NCBI GenBank assembly: GCA_030272585.1
Contig: BSYQ01000005.1
Location: 6,355,501 to 6,419,500 of the forward strand
Length of the DNA stretch: 64,000 nt
Direction of reading: 5' to 3'
Source: Bryopsis sp. KO-2023
Taxonomy: Eukaryota > Chlorophyta > Ulvophyceae > Bryopsidales > Bryopsidaceae
Below, in pieces: positions 44,337-55,415 of this stretch. The stretch's first letter is position 1; each line of letters begins with the position of its first letter. The translations under genes were made by a program, and so were the position numbers. The notes beneath the pieces are model-generated. The model had not been told where the DNA came from and searched no databases. It saw nothing but the letters and a program-made list of their open reading frames with translations.

Positions 44337-45254
44337 CTGCAAAACAAGCGTCCTCACATGATCCTGAAGCCTTTGGCGGCCTGGGTTAGGCTGTGTCAAC
44401 TAGCGCCAATGCCTGACCGACTCTGAACTGAACGAATCAAATCCGCAACAGTGCCATCCTTGCTTCAAAATCCTTTGTGGTAGGTGTGTGAAAGTAATGA
44501 TATTCGTTTGTTTGCAGGCACCTGTGCTTATGATTACCAATCAAATCGACTGTTCGGCTAGGATCTCTACTCGCGTGTAATACTCTCGTGTGTGTGGCGT
44601 GTTTTTGCCATATTGTATTTGTTGCAACTATTGTGTGTGACCTCGACAGGCTTCGGTTTGCTCCGGCACAAAACGATCTACTCGATGTAAAAATAAGTGC
44701 ACGCCCACCCTCCGCCTCTGTGCCGAAGCCCAGCAGAACACATTCCTTGCGTACGCTCAGTCCGACTCAATCGTATGACTCGCTAGGAAATCGTTGCTTG
44801 ACACGATTTTAGTACTTTTACTGTCGGAAGTGTTTCCTTCTTTCCGTGCTGATCCATTCACACGCCTTCATTCCCCCCCTTCAAACAGAGGGCTTACAGG
44901 CTTTCGCGCGAGTTCCACGGTATTCTGAACAACTGGTGTGACGGCGGGGAACAGCGACCGTTTCGGCGAGGGCCTCTTCTTTCGACGCAGACAGGGAATG
45001 GGTGGGTGTTTTTACATCCGACAGCAGCAGAAGAGGGACATTACCTCCCACATGCTGGAAAGGGGTGCGCTGAAGTCAAGAAGTACAATCGAGAATCGAC
45101 AGCGCCGCTCTCCACCAGTCCAATTCTTCGAACGTGCACAACAGTCTTGGTGTTCTAGTCATTCCACCACCACCCACATCACAATCCCAACAGCAATTGA
45201 AACATCGTGACACTAAAACTGGGGCTTGACAATTAGTAGCTCTGTCTTGATGAG
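44337..45254. other. Intergenic upstream of the galactosyltransferase
   Basis: This interval should contain the missing first exon and promoter of the galactosyltransferase and the UBA5 3' flank. I tested minus-strand ATGs near 44455 and 44612; neither gives a donor in the required phase before a stop, so I do not assign one. Confidence 0.4.
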
Positions 45255-48200
45255 TCAAGAATTTAAAGCGTTCAGTTGCGCCATCAAGTCGTCAACATTT
45301 TCATCTTTGACGTCTACCGCCGTCTCCTTCAATTCCTTCTTGTCGACACCCCCAGACGCCTGGAAAACGCAAAGAATCGAGAAAAGGTGTTAGTGTTCGT
45401 GCAGCATGGCACAGCAGCCAGCCCCCAAGTTGGAGAATTCCAAGGGTCATTACCACTTGCTGCAAAAACAAAAGTCATCCTGCTGGCAACCAGATGGCAA
45501 ATACTGTCGAGGAATGAAACACAGAAAAGACAAAGGGAACTTGAGGTCTGCCAGTTCCTCATCTTTCTGGATTGCACTGCACAATATGGCAGCTACATAT
45601 TTCTCCTTGGCGAGGCCATTCATTGGCCATTCACTCACAGGCAATGAAAATTGAACTCCTTCTGGAAGAGCGCTTTGTCCTTGTGCTTTGGAGGGCTCGC
45701 CAGCGTCTGCTTCGGTAGGCATGACTTCGATACCCCATTGGTTGTCATCATGGAAAACATCTTCTTCTGGTTCATTGCTTGGAGGTTCACCACCAAAGAA
45801 CACCTCTTGGCCCTACCACATTCGAATCGTAACGTAAAAACAAGACATTCCAAAAGAGAAGTATTAAGATTTCATGGGGTGCACCACCAAAAATAAAGTA
45901 TAAAATAAAATAAATTAAAAAATCGCACTTCACTTGGATCCAATCAAACCCAAGAACTGCTGCATATCCTTTTTCATTGGGGGGGGAGAACGGGGGAGAA
46001 CTTCAATCTACAGAACCCAAATATACCTTGAATGTCTGCTGCAGTTTTTCACAAGTTCCATTCAGGCACTCTTCATTGGGCATTACAGCATGTTGCGGGA
46101 AGAAATCTTTCAAAGAGTTGTACCCCAAGAAAGGCGAAACAGCACCAAAATGTAAAAGATACTTCAACGTGTTTTGGACCAACAGACCTGCCACAATCCC
46201 TATATACAAAAAAAAAACCCACAAACCCACACGTAAGAGACCCACACAGAGGAAAACTTCACAGCAGAGAACCACCAAAAATCTTAAATCTACAAGGGAA
46301 ATAAGGTCAAAATATTCATTTCTTTTGTATGAATTCTTTGGGTGGTGCTGTTCATGGAGCTGGGCATACCCATGGTGGTAGGGAGGGATGCAGCACAGAC
46401 CCCCTCCCTCTTCAACGTTTTCTCATCTATCCCGGAGGCAACCACAAGAGGGGGGACGCACTGATAGCACGCAGTCTGCCCTGGCATCAGCAATTGAATG
46501 TGACCAGCCACTGCATCCTCCGAGACGCCCGATTCCATCCAAATTTGTTTGAGCTCCAGACAGACCTGCAGACGACCCAACCAAATGCAGATACTGTCAA
46601 ACATCCCCAAAAAAAAACAGAAAACCTCAATAAAAAGCAAATTGAACAGCAAATATTTGCAAGAACAATTCCAGAGCTTGATTGTAAAGAAGAAAAAAAA
46701 TCATTTTTTATTCTGTTTGCAACACTGGCACACCTGATTTATCGTCATTCGAGCCTCATAATTATCGACACAGCTCAAAACTAGATCGACCGTGGAGTTG
46801 CCTTGCCCATCCACCAGAGATTCTTTGAACTTGTCGAAACCTTCCACCGTAGTAATGTTCATGGTGTAGGATTCAATTTTGACATCCGGATTGATGTCAC
46901 CTCTCAAAACAAAGGAAAAACACAATCAGCCGTTGCTTTCGAGGGCGATCATATCTGCTTCAGGCGATCAGACTAAACAAGGTTATTCCATTACAAAGCT
47001 ACCAAAATGGATTGTTTGTCATGACTGATTCTTCTTTCTCACAGAGAGTCTTTGCAGCAGCATCGGTTTTAGTCATCCCACAATGCTCCGGTCGGAAAAA
47101 CAGCCTATTCATGTTGGCAAGCTCCACTGAATCGTAATCTGAAATGGCCACACAGAAACACAGTCATATTGAAATTCTGTGATCAGCTGACCACCATAGG
47201 CTGGCCAACCTCCAATGAGTGGGAAATTTGCCTCCAGATGGATCAATAGAAAAGGCTCAACAAACAGTTGGATGGTTGCTACTCTCTGTTGCGTAACAGA
47301 AATCTTACAAGAGAGCCCTTACCATACAGCAGCAATCGGCCAGCCCCACATCTAGTGAGCATTTCTGCTGCAACACTTCCAACTCCACCAATCCCAACAA
47401 TTGCAATCTGAAAATCATGAAAAAGCTTTATCTCTGTTAAAATACGACTCCCCAAACATACCCCTCTTGTGCATTAAACCAAGCAACCCAATAAAGAACG
47501 ACAAATTATACGAACAAAGAAAAATGGCGTCCTACCGATTTTTCCCGGATTTTTTCATAATCCTTGACAATGCCCATCCTCTGCAGCGCCATCAGTCGAC
47601 TGTATGGATTTGAATCGATCACCTCCCCACTCATTTTCTCAATTTTGTCTCTCTGCCCCTGAAAGCAAAGACAATTTCGGGGTGTCAGGTGGCTGGCAAT
47701 TTCTTTTCAGCTGAGAGAAGGAAAAACTGAACTTTTCACTTATCAGCTGAAAAAAAAATGATGTGTTGCTGATTTTCATATTGTACTGCTTGTATTGCTC
47801 ACACTTTTCACTCTTTCAAAAAGGGAGAGGATGGATATGGCGTTATTGAGGTTTGAAGTAGCGTTGAGAAAGAGCTGACCTTCCCCTAAGCAGCCCAAGC
47901 TATGCGAACACGATAATTTTGGTTGAATGCGCACCTGTGCAGAGGGCTCAGGTCCTGAAGGTTTGGGCGAATCATTTCTCGACAGCGCTCCTACGACCGC
48001 TGCGTCCGACAGAACCTCGGAAACTTTGTCAGTGATGCTCAGAATTTGATCAGAGACTTTGCTGAGCGTTTCCTGAAAGCCTGCGACGCTCAAAGAGTCG
48101 ATCTGGGCCTGCAAGCAAGAAAAAAAAGACAAAAACTCGATCGAAGATCTTCATACGTGGACGTGTGCGACTGTGAGAAGTCTGCTTTTTCGAGTTGAGC

Positions 48201-48353
48201 AGGCTGGACGCAGTGAATGGTTTCGGATGGAACGGATGTCCCTCAGAAATGAAAGTGCTGCAGAAACTTTGCCAAGAACAGTAAAGCAAAATGAAACACC
48301 TGCAGCCGGGCCACGTCCTTCGTCAGCTTTAGACCAGGCTTTCGGTCGGCCAT
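45255..48353 (-). CDS. UBA5: UFM1-activating enzyme E1 (UBA5)
   Basis: UBA5 adenylates UFM1 and passes it as a thioester to UFC1. Ten exons close in phase: 48300-48353, 47935-48108, 47536-47658, 47323-47407, 47043-47138, 46734-46900, 46370-46565, 46027-46199, 45639-45812 and 45255-45359, giving 448 residues. The ThiF-type nucleotide site is [11 protein letters not shown] at residues 118-128. The catalytic cysteine is C290 in [14 protein letters not shown], and a zinc CxxC (CYQC) lies at 266-269. The UFM1-interacting segment is present as DDNQWGIEV (Trp near 382). The last residues, [12 protein letters not shown], match the UFC1-binding tail of animal UBA5. A 5' coding extension of about 115 residues precedes the ThiF fold. 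It shares a short divergent promoter region with TypA. All functional parts are intact. Confidence 0.95.
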
Positions 48354-48620
48354 CGTAACACACCAAACGAAATGCCCCCAAACCAAAACTCCCCGTTTTG
48401 TTCCAGTACAGAAGAAAGTGGAAGTGCGCGCGTCGTACGATACTGCCCACCTACAATTATAAATGCAACTCTCTCCCCTCATCGAATCCTCTTTTGCCAT
48501 TCTCCCATCCCCATCCCCTGTTGGTCGTGGAGCGAACTGCTTGCGACTTCATAAATACTTTTCCTGCAGCCCACTCGGTTCTGCAATTCTTTCCCATTCG
48601 TCTCGGAGAAATAGGTTGTG
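48354..48620. promoter_or_regulatory. Short divergent promoter region, UBA5 and TypA
   Basis: Only 267 bases separate the start codons of UBA5 (minus) and TypA (plus). A TATAAA word at 48458-48463 lies about 160 bases upstream of the TypA ATG and could direct it. Shared regulation of the two genes is possible but only inferred from spacing. Confidence 0.5.
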
Positions 48621-51600
48621 ATGTCGGCTCTGGGGCTATGCGAACGTGCGGCAACCACGCTCTTTGGGGCGTTCTGCCGACGAGCGGGACATCAGACTGC
48701 GCGAAGTATCGTTCGCTCTCGAGCTGTCGATTTCCCACAAGCAGGAGGTAACTCCACCCTTCGCCCTTTCTCTGATTTCTCTAGAAGCACTCTCTGATTT
48801 CTCTAGAAGCAGCCACAGTGGAGAATTCCGAAAGCGGCTTACTCGGCACACCAAACGGCCGATTATGGAAGTAGTCGTTTTGTTTTTCGGCGAACTATTC
48901 AACACTGGAACCCAAATCAACCATCATGACTAACTACAAAAAACAATGAGGTTCCATGTGCAAAACCAGATTCTTGTGTGCATGATCGACTGGTCATTCC
49001 CATTGAGTGGGAAATATGGTGTTAGTTTTTGTTATGTATGATTGGATACGAATCTGGTTCAGGTGAATGTGCCAAGCCAGGGTTCTTTACCCCTTTCTCT
49101 GGATTCGGACATCGATTCAATCGACCCATGTGCAATGCAGCAGTTATGGAAGGTGACAATTTCTGCTTTCAAATGGAACCATCCACATATCTATTGCCCT
49201 GCGAAATTCCTCAACATGAATTCATAATTCACCCACACCCGAAACCTGACTAATATCCGGACAAAACTCCCAAGTGGTCTGAAGGTATGGAATCTCTTGG
49301 CACCGGTGTGCGTTGTAATGGGGGATTGGGGCATCTAGGTGTTTCTTCAGTGGAGACCGATGGCTGGACGGAGCGTTCAGATGTTCGTAATGTGGCTATT
49401 ATTGCTCACGTCGATCACGGGAAAACCACCCTCGTGGATGCCATGTTGAAGCAATCTCGGGTGTTCCGGGAAAACCAAGCCATGCAGGAGCGCATCATGG
49501 ACTCCAACGATTTGGAAAGAGAGAGGGGGATCACCATTTTGTCGAAAAACACGGCGGTGAGGTACAAGGGCATCAAGATCAACATCATCGACACCCCCGG
49601 CCACGCAGATTTCGGTGGGGAAGTGGAGCGAGTCCTGAACATGTGTGACGGTAAGGGTGCTGTTCCCGCTGATTGTGGGGAAAAAAAAACTTTTGGTGCG
49701 AAGGGGAGAAAAAAAAAATGAAAAATGAAAATCATCTAAAAAAAGAAAGAAATAGATACATGAGAATGTGTGGTACGAATTGACACTAGCATATTGACAT
49801 GTGTGAGCTTTTCAGTTTATAATCTGTTGCTGGTTCGAACATCAAAGTTATCTAAGGGGGGCATGCTCATTCTATTTTGATTTCTTGTGTGCAGGGGTCT
49901 TGCTATTGGTCGATGCTGTTGAAGGTCCCATGCCTCAAACGCGATTCGTGTTGAAAAAAGCTCTTGAACTCGAAAAGAAGGTGATCCTGGTGGTCAACAA
50001 GATTGACCGTCCAGCAGCTAGGTATAAAAAAAAGAAGGGAAAAAATAAGCAATCACAAGATTTGTCAAGTTCTGGGTCGAATCCAATGCAAAACGATGTT
50101 GATTACAATCTTTTTATATCAATTTTGTTTTTGTCACAGCTCCATGCCCTTCAATGCATCCGCTAAAAGATCACATCCATATGCTTTTACACTGTCACCC
50201 TCCTGTGTTTTTGTAACGTGTGACGTATTCTATATTCAGCTGTTGCACACAAGGCTTTTATGAAATGTCTGCCATACATTCCCCTCCTTCTTTTCTTTAA
50301 TTTTTTGGGTTGGGGTTGATATTTTGATGCAGACCTGACTTTGTCATCGATGCTGCCTTCGAGCTGTTTTTGGAGTTGGGTGCCAGCGATGAGCAGTGCA
50401 ATTTCCCAGTGGTGTATGCATCTGGAATTAAGGGTATTTCTGGGGAAACCCCGGAAGACCTCCAGGACAATTTGGAGCCCCTGTTCAAAGCAGTCGTCAA
50501 TGAGGTGCGCCATGCCCCTTCACTACAAATCTCAGTGTGCATCCTCAATTTTATTTTAGAATTGTTTTTGGCCATAAGGGAATCCAGAGTCCATGTTGGC
50601 TCAGCAGAAACCAAAGAATCAGGCATTTCCAATGTCTCAGCATGAGAAGGGTATATTTCCGCATTCAGGAATCTTGCATTCCATGTACAACTCTCGTCCA
50701 TGCTCTAACAACTCTTTTCCTTTTTACTCAGATTTCGCCGCCTCGTGTGAGAATGGAGTCTCCGTTGCAAATGTTGGTCACTAATATTGACTACGATGAG
50801 CACAAGGGTCGAATCGCAATCGGACGAGCTGCCGCTGGGACCATCACCAAGGGAGCTCAGATCGGGGTGTGCCGAAGCGACGAAGATGGCCTCAGATTAG
50901 GAAAACTCTCCAACTTGTTCGTCTACGACAATTTCGAGCAGGTTCCAGCCGATGAAGTCCAAGCTGGTATGTCTGACACTTCCTCCGATCCAGAGACAGA
51001 CATTTTTATCGGTGCATGTTCCCTCTAATCGGTAAATTCACTGCTATCGCTCAGGTGACATTTGTGCAGTAACTGGAATTCCTGACGTCAAAATTGGAGA
51101 CACGATTGTCGATCCGGAGAACCCATTGCCCCTTCCCACCATCAGCGTCGAGGAGCCCACAGTCACGATGACCTTCCTGGTGAACACCAGTCCTTTCGCT
51201 GGGAAAGAGGGGAAATACGTTACGAGCCGGAATATCAAGGATCGACTGGACAGGGAACTCGAAAGGAATCTAGCCTTGAGGGTCACTCGTGGGGATTCCG
51301 CTGATACTTTCATTGTCAGCGGTAGGGGTGGATTGCATTTGGGAATTCTGATCGAGACCATGAGGAGGGAAGGATATGAGTTTGCTGTGGGACCCATGAT
51401 GGTAAGAAACAGTCAGATGTCCCAGTGAATTTTTTTATCTTTTCACAATAAGGGATGGATTGGCTACTATTTAACAAGATTTGGAATGCAAATTGTTTTT
51501 ACTAAAATAGGTGTCTTACTGGCGATGATTTTGTTTCTTTTCCTTTTATTGTTCGTTCAATTTAGTCTGTCATAATGGCTTTGGAAAAAGAATGAGAAGG

Positions 51601-52784
51601 AGTTGCTGGGGGCCTCTTCCTGGTTAACTTTTTATGAAACTGCCCGCTTGGGGGTTTTCCAAACTGATGCATGCTTGCTTTCTCGGAAGGGCACATTAAC
51701 AAGCGACCTATCGAGAGGTTGAGGCTTTTTTTGTTCTTTTCCCTTGCCATCATGCAATCGAAAAACAAACATCATCGACCCCCACCCCATGAGTCAACAT
51801 TCTCTTGCTTTTTTAGGTTATCTTGAAAAGCTCGGACGGTCAAAAATTGGAGCCTTACGAGGAGGCTGTTGTCGAAGCCCCCGAAGAGCATGTGGGTGCT
51901 GTGGTGGATCTGTTCGGCCGTCGAAAAGGGAGAATGCTGGACATGTCCCCAGGCCTTGGCAGCATGAATATCTTGAAGTATGTCATTCCGACTAGGGGTC
52001 TTTTGGGGCTCAGGTCTCACCTATTGACCAATACCAAGGGGACCGCCGTTTTGAACACCAATTTCTCTGGGTATGAGAAGTATTGTGGGGAAATCGACAC
52101 CAGGGAAAATGGGTCCTTGGTGGCGACCGAAATGGGGGCAGCCACCTCCTATGCTCTCGAAGCATTGCAGTCCCGAGGCACGCTGTTTGTGAAACCAGGA
52201 GATGAAATTTACGAAGGAATGGTGAGTTCCGTGGAGGTCCTCCTCTTATCTCGACTCTTGAGAGAGTGGAAAACAGCGTATTGGGCTGTGAGTGGTGTAG
52301 TCAGGGAATAAGATGGCTGCCATGTTTGGTCCATGAGTTTTGTGGTTTATTACCCCAACCATCCGAGAACACCAACAATTCACAATTATTCCAAGATTAT
52401 GAAAAAAAAAAAGAGAAGGAACACCAAATGAATTCCACACTCCTGCATTCTGTGTGCCTTTTCTGAGCTGTTTGACCAAGTTTGTTTCATTCTGGAAAAC
52501 GCTCCGATCGCTTTATTTTTTCGATAGCCCCGTTGTCACCTGGTCATTTTCTCTTGCAGGTGGTGGGCATGAACGCTCGCAGTGAGGATCTGAAGGTTAA
52601 TGTTTGCAAAAAGAAGGCGCTGACCAATGTCCGGAGTGCGAACAAGGATCAAACAACTGTGCTGAATGTTTCCAGGGACCATTCTTTGGACGAGGCGTTA
52701 GAGTATGTCGGCCAAGACGAACTTGTGGAAATCACTCCCGAGTCTGTCAGAATACGAAAATCACCAAAGGCCGCCAAAAAATGA
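48621..52784 (+). CDS. TYPA: TypA/BipA translational GTPase, organelle-targeted
   Basis: TypA is a ribosome-associated GTPase of the EF-G superfamily; plant copies act in chloroplasts. Nine exons close in phase: 48621-48747, 49063-49152, 49285-49650, 49895-50021, 50333-50504, 50732-50966, 51055-51401, 51817-52221 and 52560-52784, giving 697 residues. About 105 residues precede the GTPase domain. The first ~45 are Ala/Arg/Ser-rich and nearly free of acidic residues, as in an organellar transit peptide. G motifs are AHVDHGKT (113-120), the RERGITI switch, DTPGH and NKID. The domain II/III and TypA-specific C-terminal sequences follow, ending [12 protein letters not shown]. The motif DYVIPSRGL of bacterial TypA appears here as KYVIPTRGL. 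All expected domains are intact. Whether it goes to chloroplast or mitochondrion cannot be told from sequence alone. Confidence 0.94.
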
Positions 52785-53186
52785 TTTGTTTCTTGTGCTC
52801 TGGTGGTGCTGACTTTTATTAATTTGTTGAAACGTTACGATGGGGAGTTTGTGGAGCAGGAATTTACTTGAGGATTCTTTTGGGGAGTGGGGATTTGTTA
52901 TTGGGATTGAAAACGCGTGTCAGTGGCAAATATATCAATCGATTGTAATACTCTTTGTCATCTATCTCGGTGGATGTCCAAAAAGTTGTTGCATTGTTGG
53001 TGCCCAATCGAGAGGGACAATACAGCTTATATGTATCTTTTCTGACTTTTTTCGACAGAATTAGGGCGGATTCTTCCTGAGCCTATGTGCACAGTATTTC
53101 AGATTTGTTGGGACGAAGGGTGGCCACAGAATTTTCTCTGCCCACCTATTATGAAACCCATAGCATTTACAGTTAAGACTTGGAAT
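52785..53186. other. Convergent intergenic region
   Basis: This 402-bp interval lies between the 3' ends of TypA and the BTB gene. I see no feature in it. Confidence 0.5.
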
Positions 53187-54840
53187 TTACACAAGAGTGA
53201 ATGGGTCATTGACATTCTCCCAAACGCTAACACTCCCTTGGCCAATGTTCCCTGTGGCTCTCAAAACCAAAGCAGCCACTTCACAAACGTACGATGAGCC
53301 TCCTTGCCCAAAGCAAATGTCAGGCCCAGCACCACGTCCCCCATAAAAACCACCGCCACCACGCGACCCACCGTCCAGCAAAGTGCATGGTTTTCCAGTG
53401 GTGAAGAAATCCGAAGGTTTGTTCACCAACACAGCACATCCGTTTCCATCAAATGGACTCTTTTCTTGCTCATTTATGACTAATGACGTTTGTTTGGCAT
53501 CAATACAAGCATCGTTGGCCGCTCCGCCACCACCAGCAGCAAGCAGTAACTTCGTTTCACCTGTGGAGAAACATACTCCCTCGAAGGCACAAGATATGTT
53601 TATCCAAACCATTTCTTTGCAGGATTTGATTTTCCAGTTTGGTCATGACAATACATTTCGCATTCTCAAGAACTCCATGAATTGCTAAAGTCCACTGGAA
53701 AGATCACTTGCCTGTGTCAGACTCTTCAAACACGCATGCCCCACCGCCTCCCCCCCGCTGCGAGAAAGTACCCCCAGAACCAATCAAAATCTTCAATTTG
53801 GTGCCTCGACTGAAAAAAGAAAACTCTCCCCCAACGATGGCCCCCTTGCTCCTGCCCCGGAAATCGAATTCTTCATCCGGCATCCCAGAGCCTCCCTTGG
53901 CCAAAACGTAAAACGTCCTGAGCGTAACATCAGGCAATTCCCATTCTTGCCACACACCCCTTTCTGATGTGTGATACACACGCACAGCAGCATCTTCATT
54001 GATTATATTTTCCAGCGTTTCTGAAACCAGGGGTAACAGTCGAGTAGATTTCATGCATCGGAGCCGAATGATGTCCCCTCGAGAGAGGTGTTCCCAATCG
54101 ACATGCTCGTCAATCTCCCCAGAAAATTCTTCTCTGTCAGGATGGTTGGAGCACCACGTGATCATTCCTTTCACCAGATCGAAGTACTGGCATTGGGAGA
54201 GCTTGTTGGCGCGGCTGAGATGCTGCGACCTCTTGATCAAACCCTCCATGGGCTCCGCGGGGAGGTCGACCAGTTGGGGAGCCAACTCCTCCATGTGCTT
54301 GACGATGAAATCTTGACATCGTTCGTGGAAACCGGGTTGGGTGATCAGCGGCGCATGCAACAGCAGCGGGACAGCGTTGTATGCATTCACGATCAGATGC
54401 TTATCGACGTAATCGTCGCAAATGCCCCTCAGAGTCGTGATCTGGAATCGGACGGCGGCTTCGCTGATGGAAAGCACGTTGTATTGATTGAGGTCGCACC
54501 TCCCGGTGTGCAAAAACACCAGGACATCGCGCAAAGCCACGGGATCGATCTCGCCCACGCGGATTTCATTCGACAAGCCCTCCGCCATGCCGCAGTTGAG
54601 CATCTTGTTGAAAACCTCGCTTTGGCAACACAGCACCAGCTTGAAACAGTGAAACTTCCCTTCGTCCGGACCCCAAACCGTGACATCGCAACAGTCGGGG
54701 TCATTGAAGTGCTCCGCGACGTATGCCGCAACATTCGTCGATCTCGAGTACAGCACCTAAGGAAATCGCATGCCAAACCACTCGATATCCCAAAGCAAAA
54801 AATTAGGTCCCAGAATCAACACACATCCACTCCATACCAT
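53187..54840 (-). CDS. BTB-BACK protein with C-terminal glycine-rich (ALK-type) domain
   Basis: The N-terminal BTB domain (residues about 20-125, with CDVTVWGPDEGKFHCFKLVL) and following BACK helices suggest a substrate adaptor for a CUL3 ubiquitin ligase. Residues about 305-470 are a glycine-rich module with GGEFSF, LIGSGGTFSQRGGGGGACVF and LLAAGGGGAANDA. This is the pattern of the glycine-rich domain found beside the kinase in ALK/LTK receptors and in many protist proteins. Coding exons are 54838-54840, 53712-54756 and 53187-53560, giving 473 residues. The first coding exon is inferred to be just the ATG, because the BTB exon starts after the acceptor TTCCTTAG with no ATG and ATG|GTATGG lies 81 bases upstream in phase. 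The second intron uses a GC donor (CAG|GCAAGT). The domain combination is unusual. Confidence 0.82.
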
Positions 54841-55415
54841 TTTCGCCCCAGCCCAGCTTCACTCAATTGGGACCCCCACGATTTCCGGCATGGTTTGGCT
54901 GCTTTGCGAAAAGACATTGTGTTCTGGCGTCGGAGGGGCCCAATACAGCCGTCATCCAGGAACCACGTGCTTTTACTTCCAGCCATGGATGACGAAAGTG
55001 CAATAGACGCTCCAGCTACTGACAGAAGAATAATGGAAAGACTGCTGCAGTCTGCTTGGGGAGAAACGAGGTCCTTGGAGGGGGGGGGGGGTCGCTTATT
55101 AGATGTTTGAACCTTGGAAGATTGAATGATACAGAGGAGATGCATCGGTGGCATTTGCTGTTCCCTGTCCTCCACAGTGCCACCCCAACTCACAAGAAAT
55201 TAGAACTGATCCACCTTCTATTTCTGCTTGTAAACTCAGGCACCGATTTAACGCAAAAAGTAATCTACCGGACATGGAGCTTTTCTCCTCTCTTAAACAA
55301 GCAAGTGAACAATCCAGGCCCTTCATCCCATTTTCTGACCAATTAACTGGGAGGTTGCCCTGCCCAACCCCTTTAGCTCTAAAAACAAGATATATTTATA
55401 CTATGCTTGATCTGT
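54841..55415. other. Intergenic between HRQ1 and BTB gene
   Basis: Both genes are on the minus strand, so this holds the BTB promoter and the HRQ1 3' untranslated region. A G run of about 13 bases lies near 55079-55091. A minus-strand frame with an ATG at about 54986 (MAGSKSTWFLDDG) does not join the BTB exon in phase. Confidence 0.4.

Noticed and set aside
44437..44640. Candidate first exon of the galactosyltransferase (ATGs near 44455 and 44612, minus strand)
   Set aside because: Neither frame offers a GT donor in phase 0 before a stop codon.
54088..55110. 340-codon plus-strand open frame
   Set aside because: It is antisense to the BTB/BACK exon, which has clear domain homology; the frame is a shadow.
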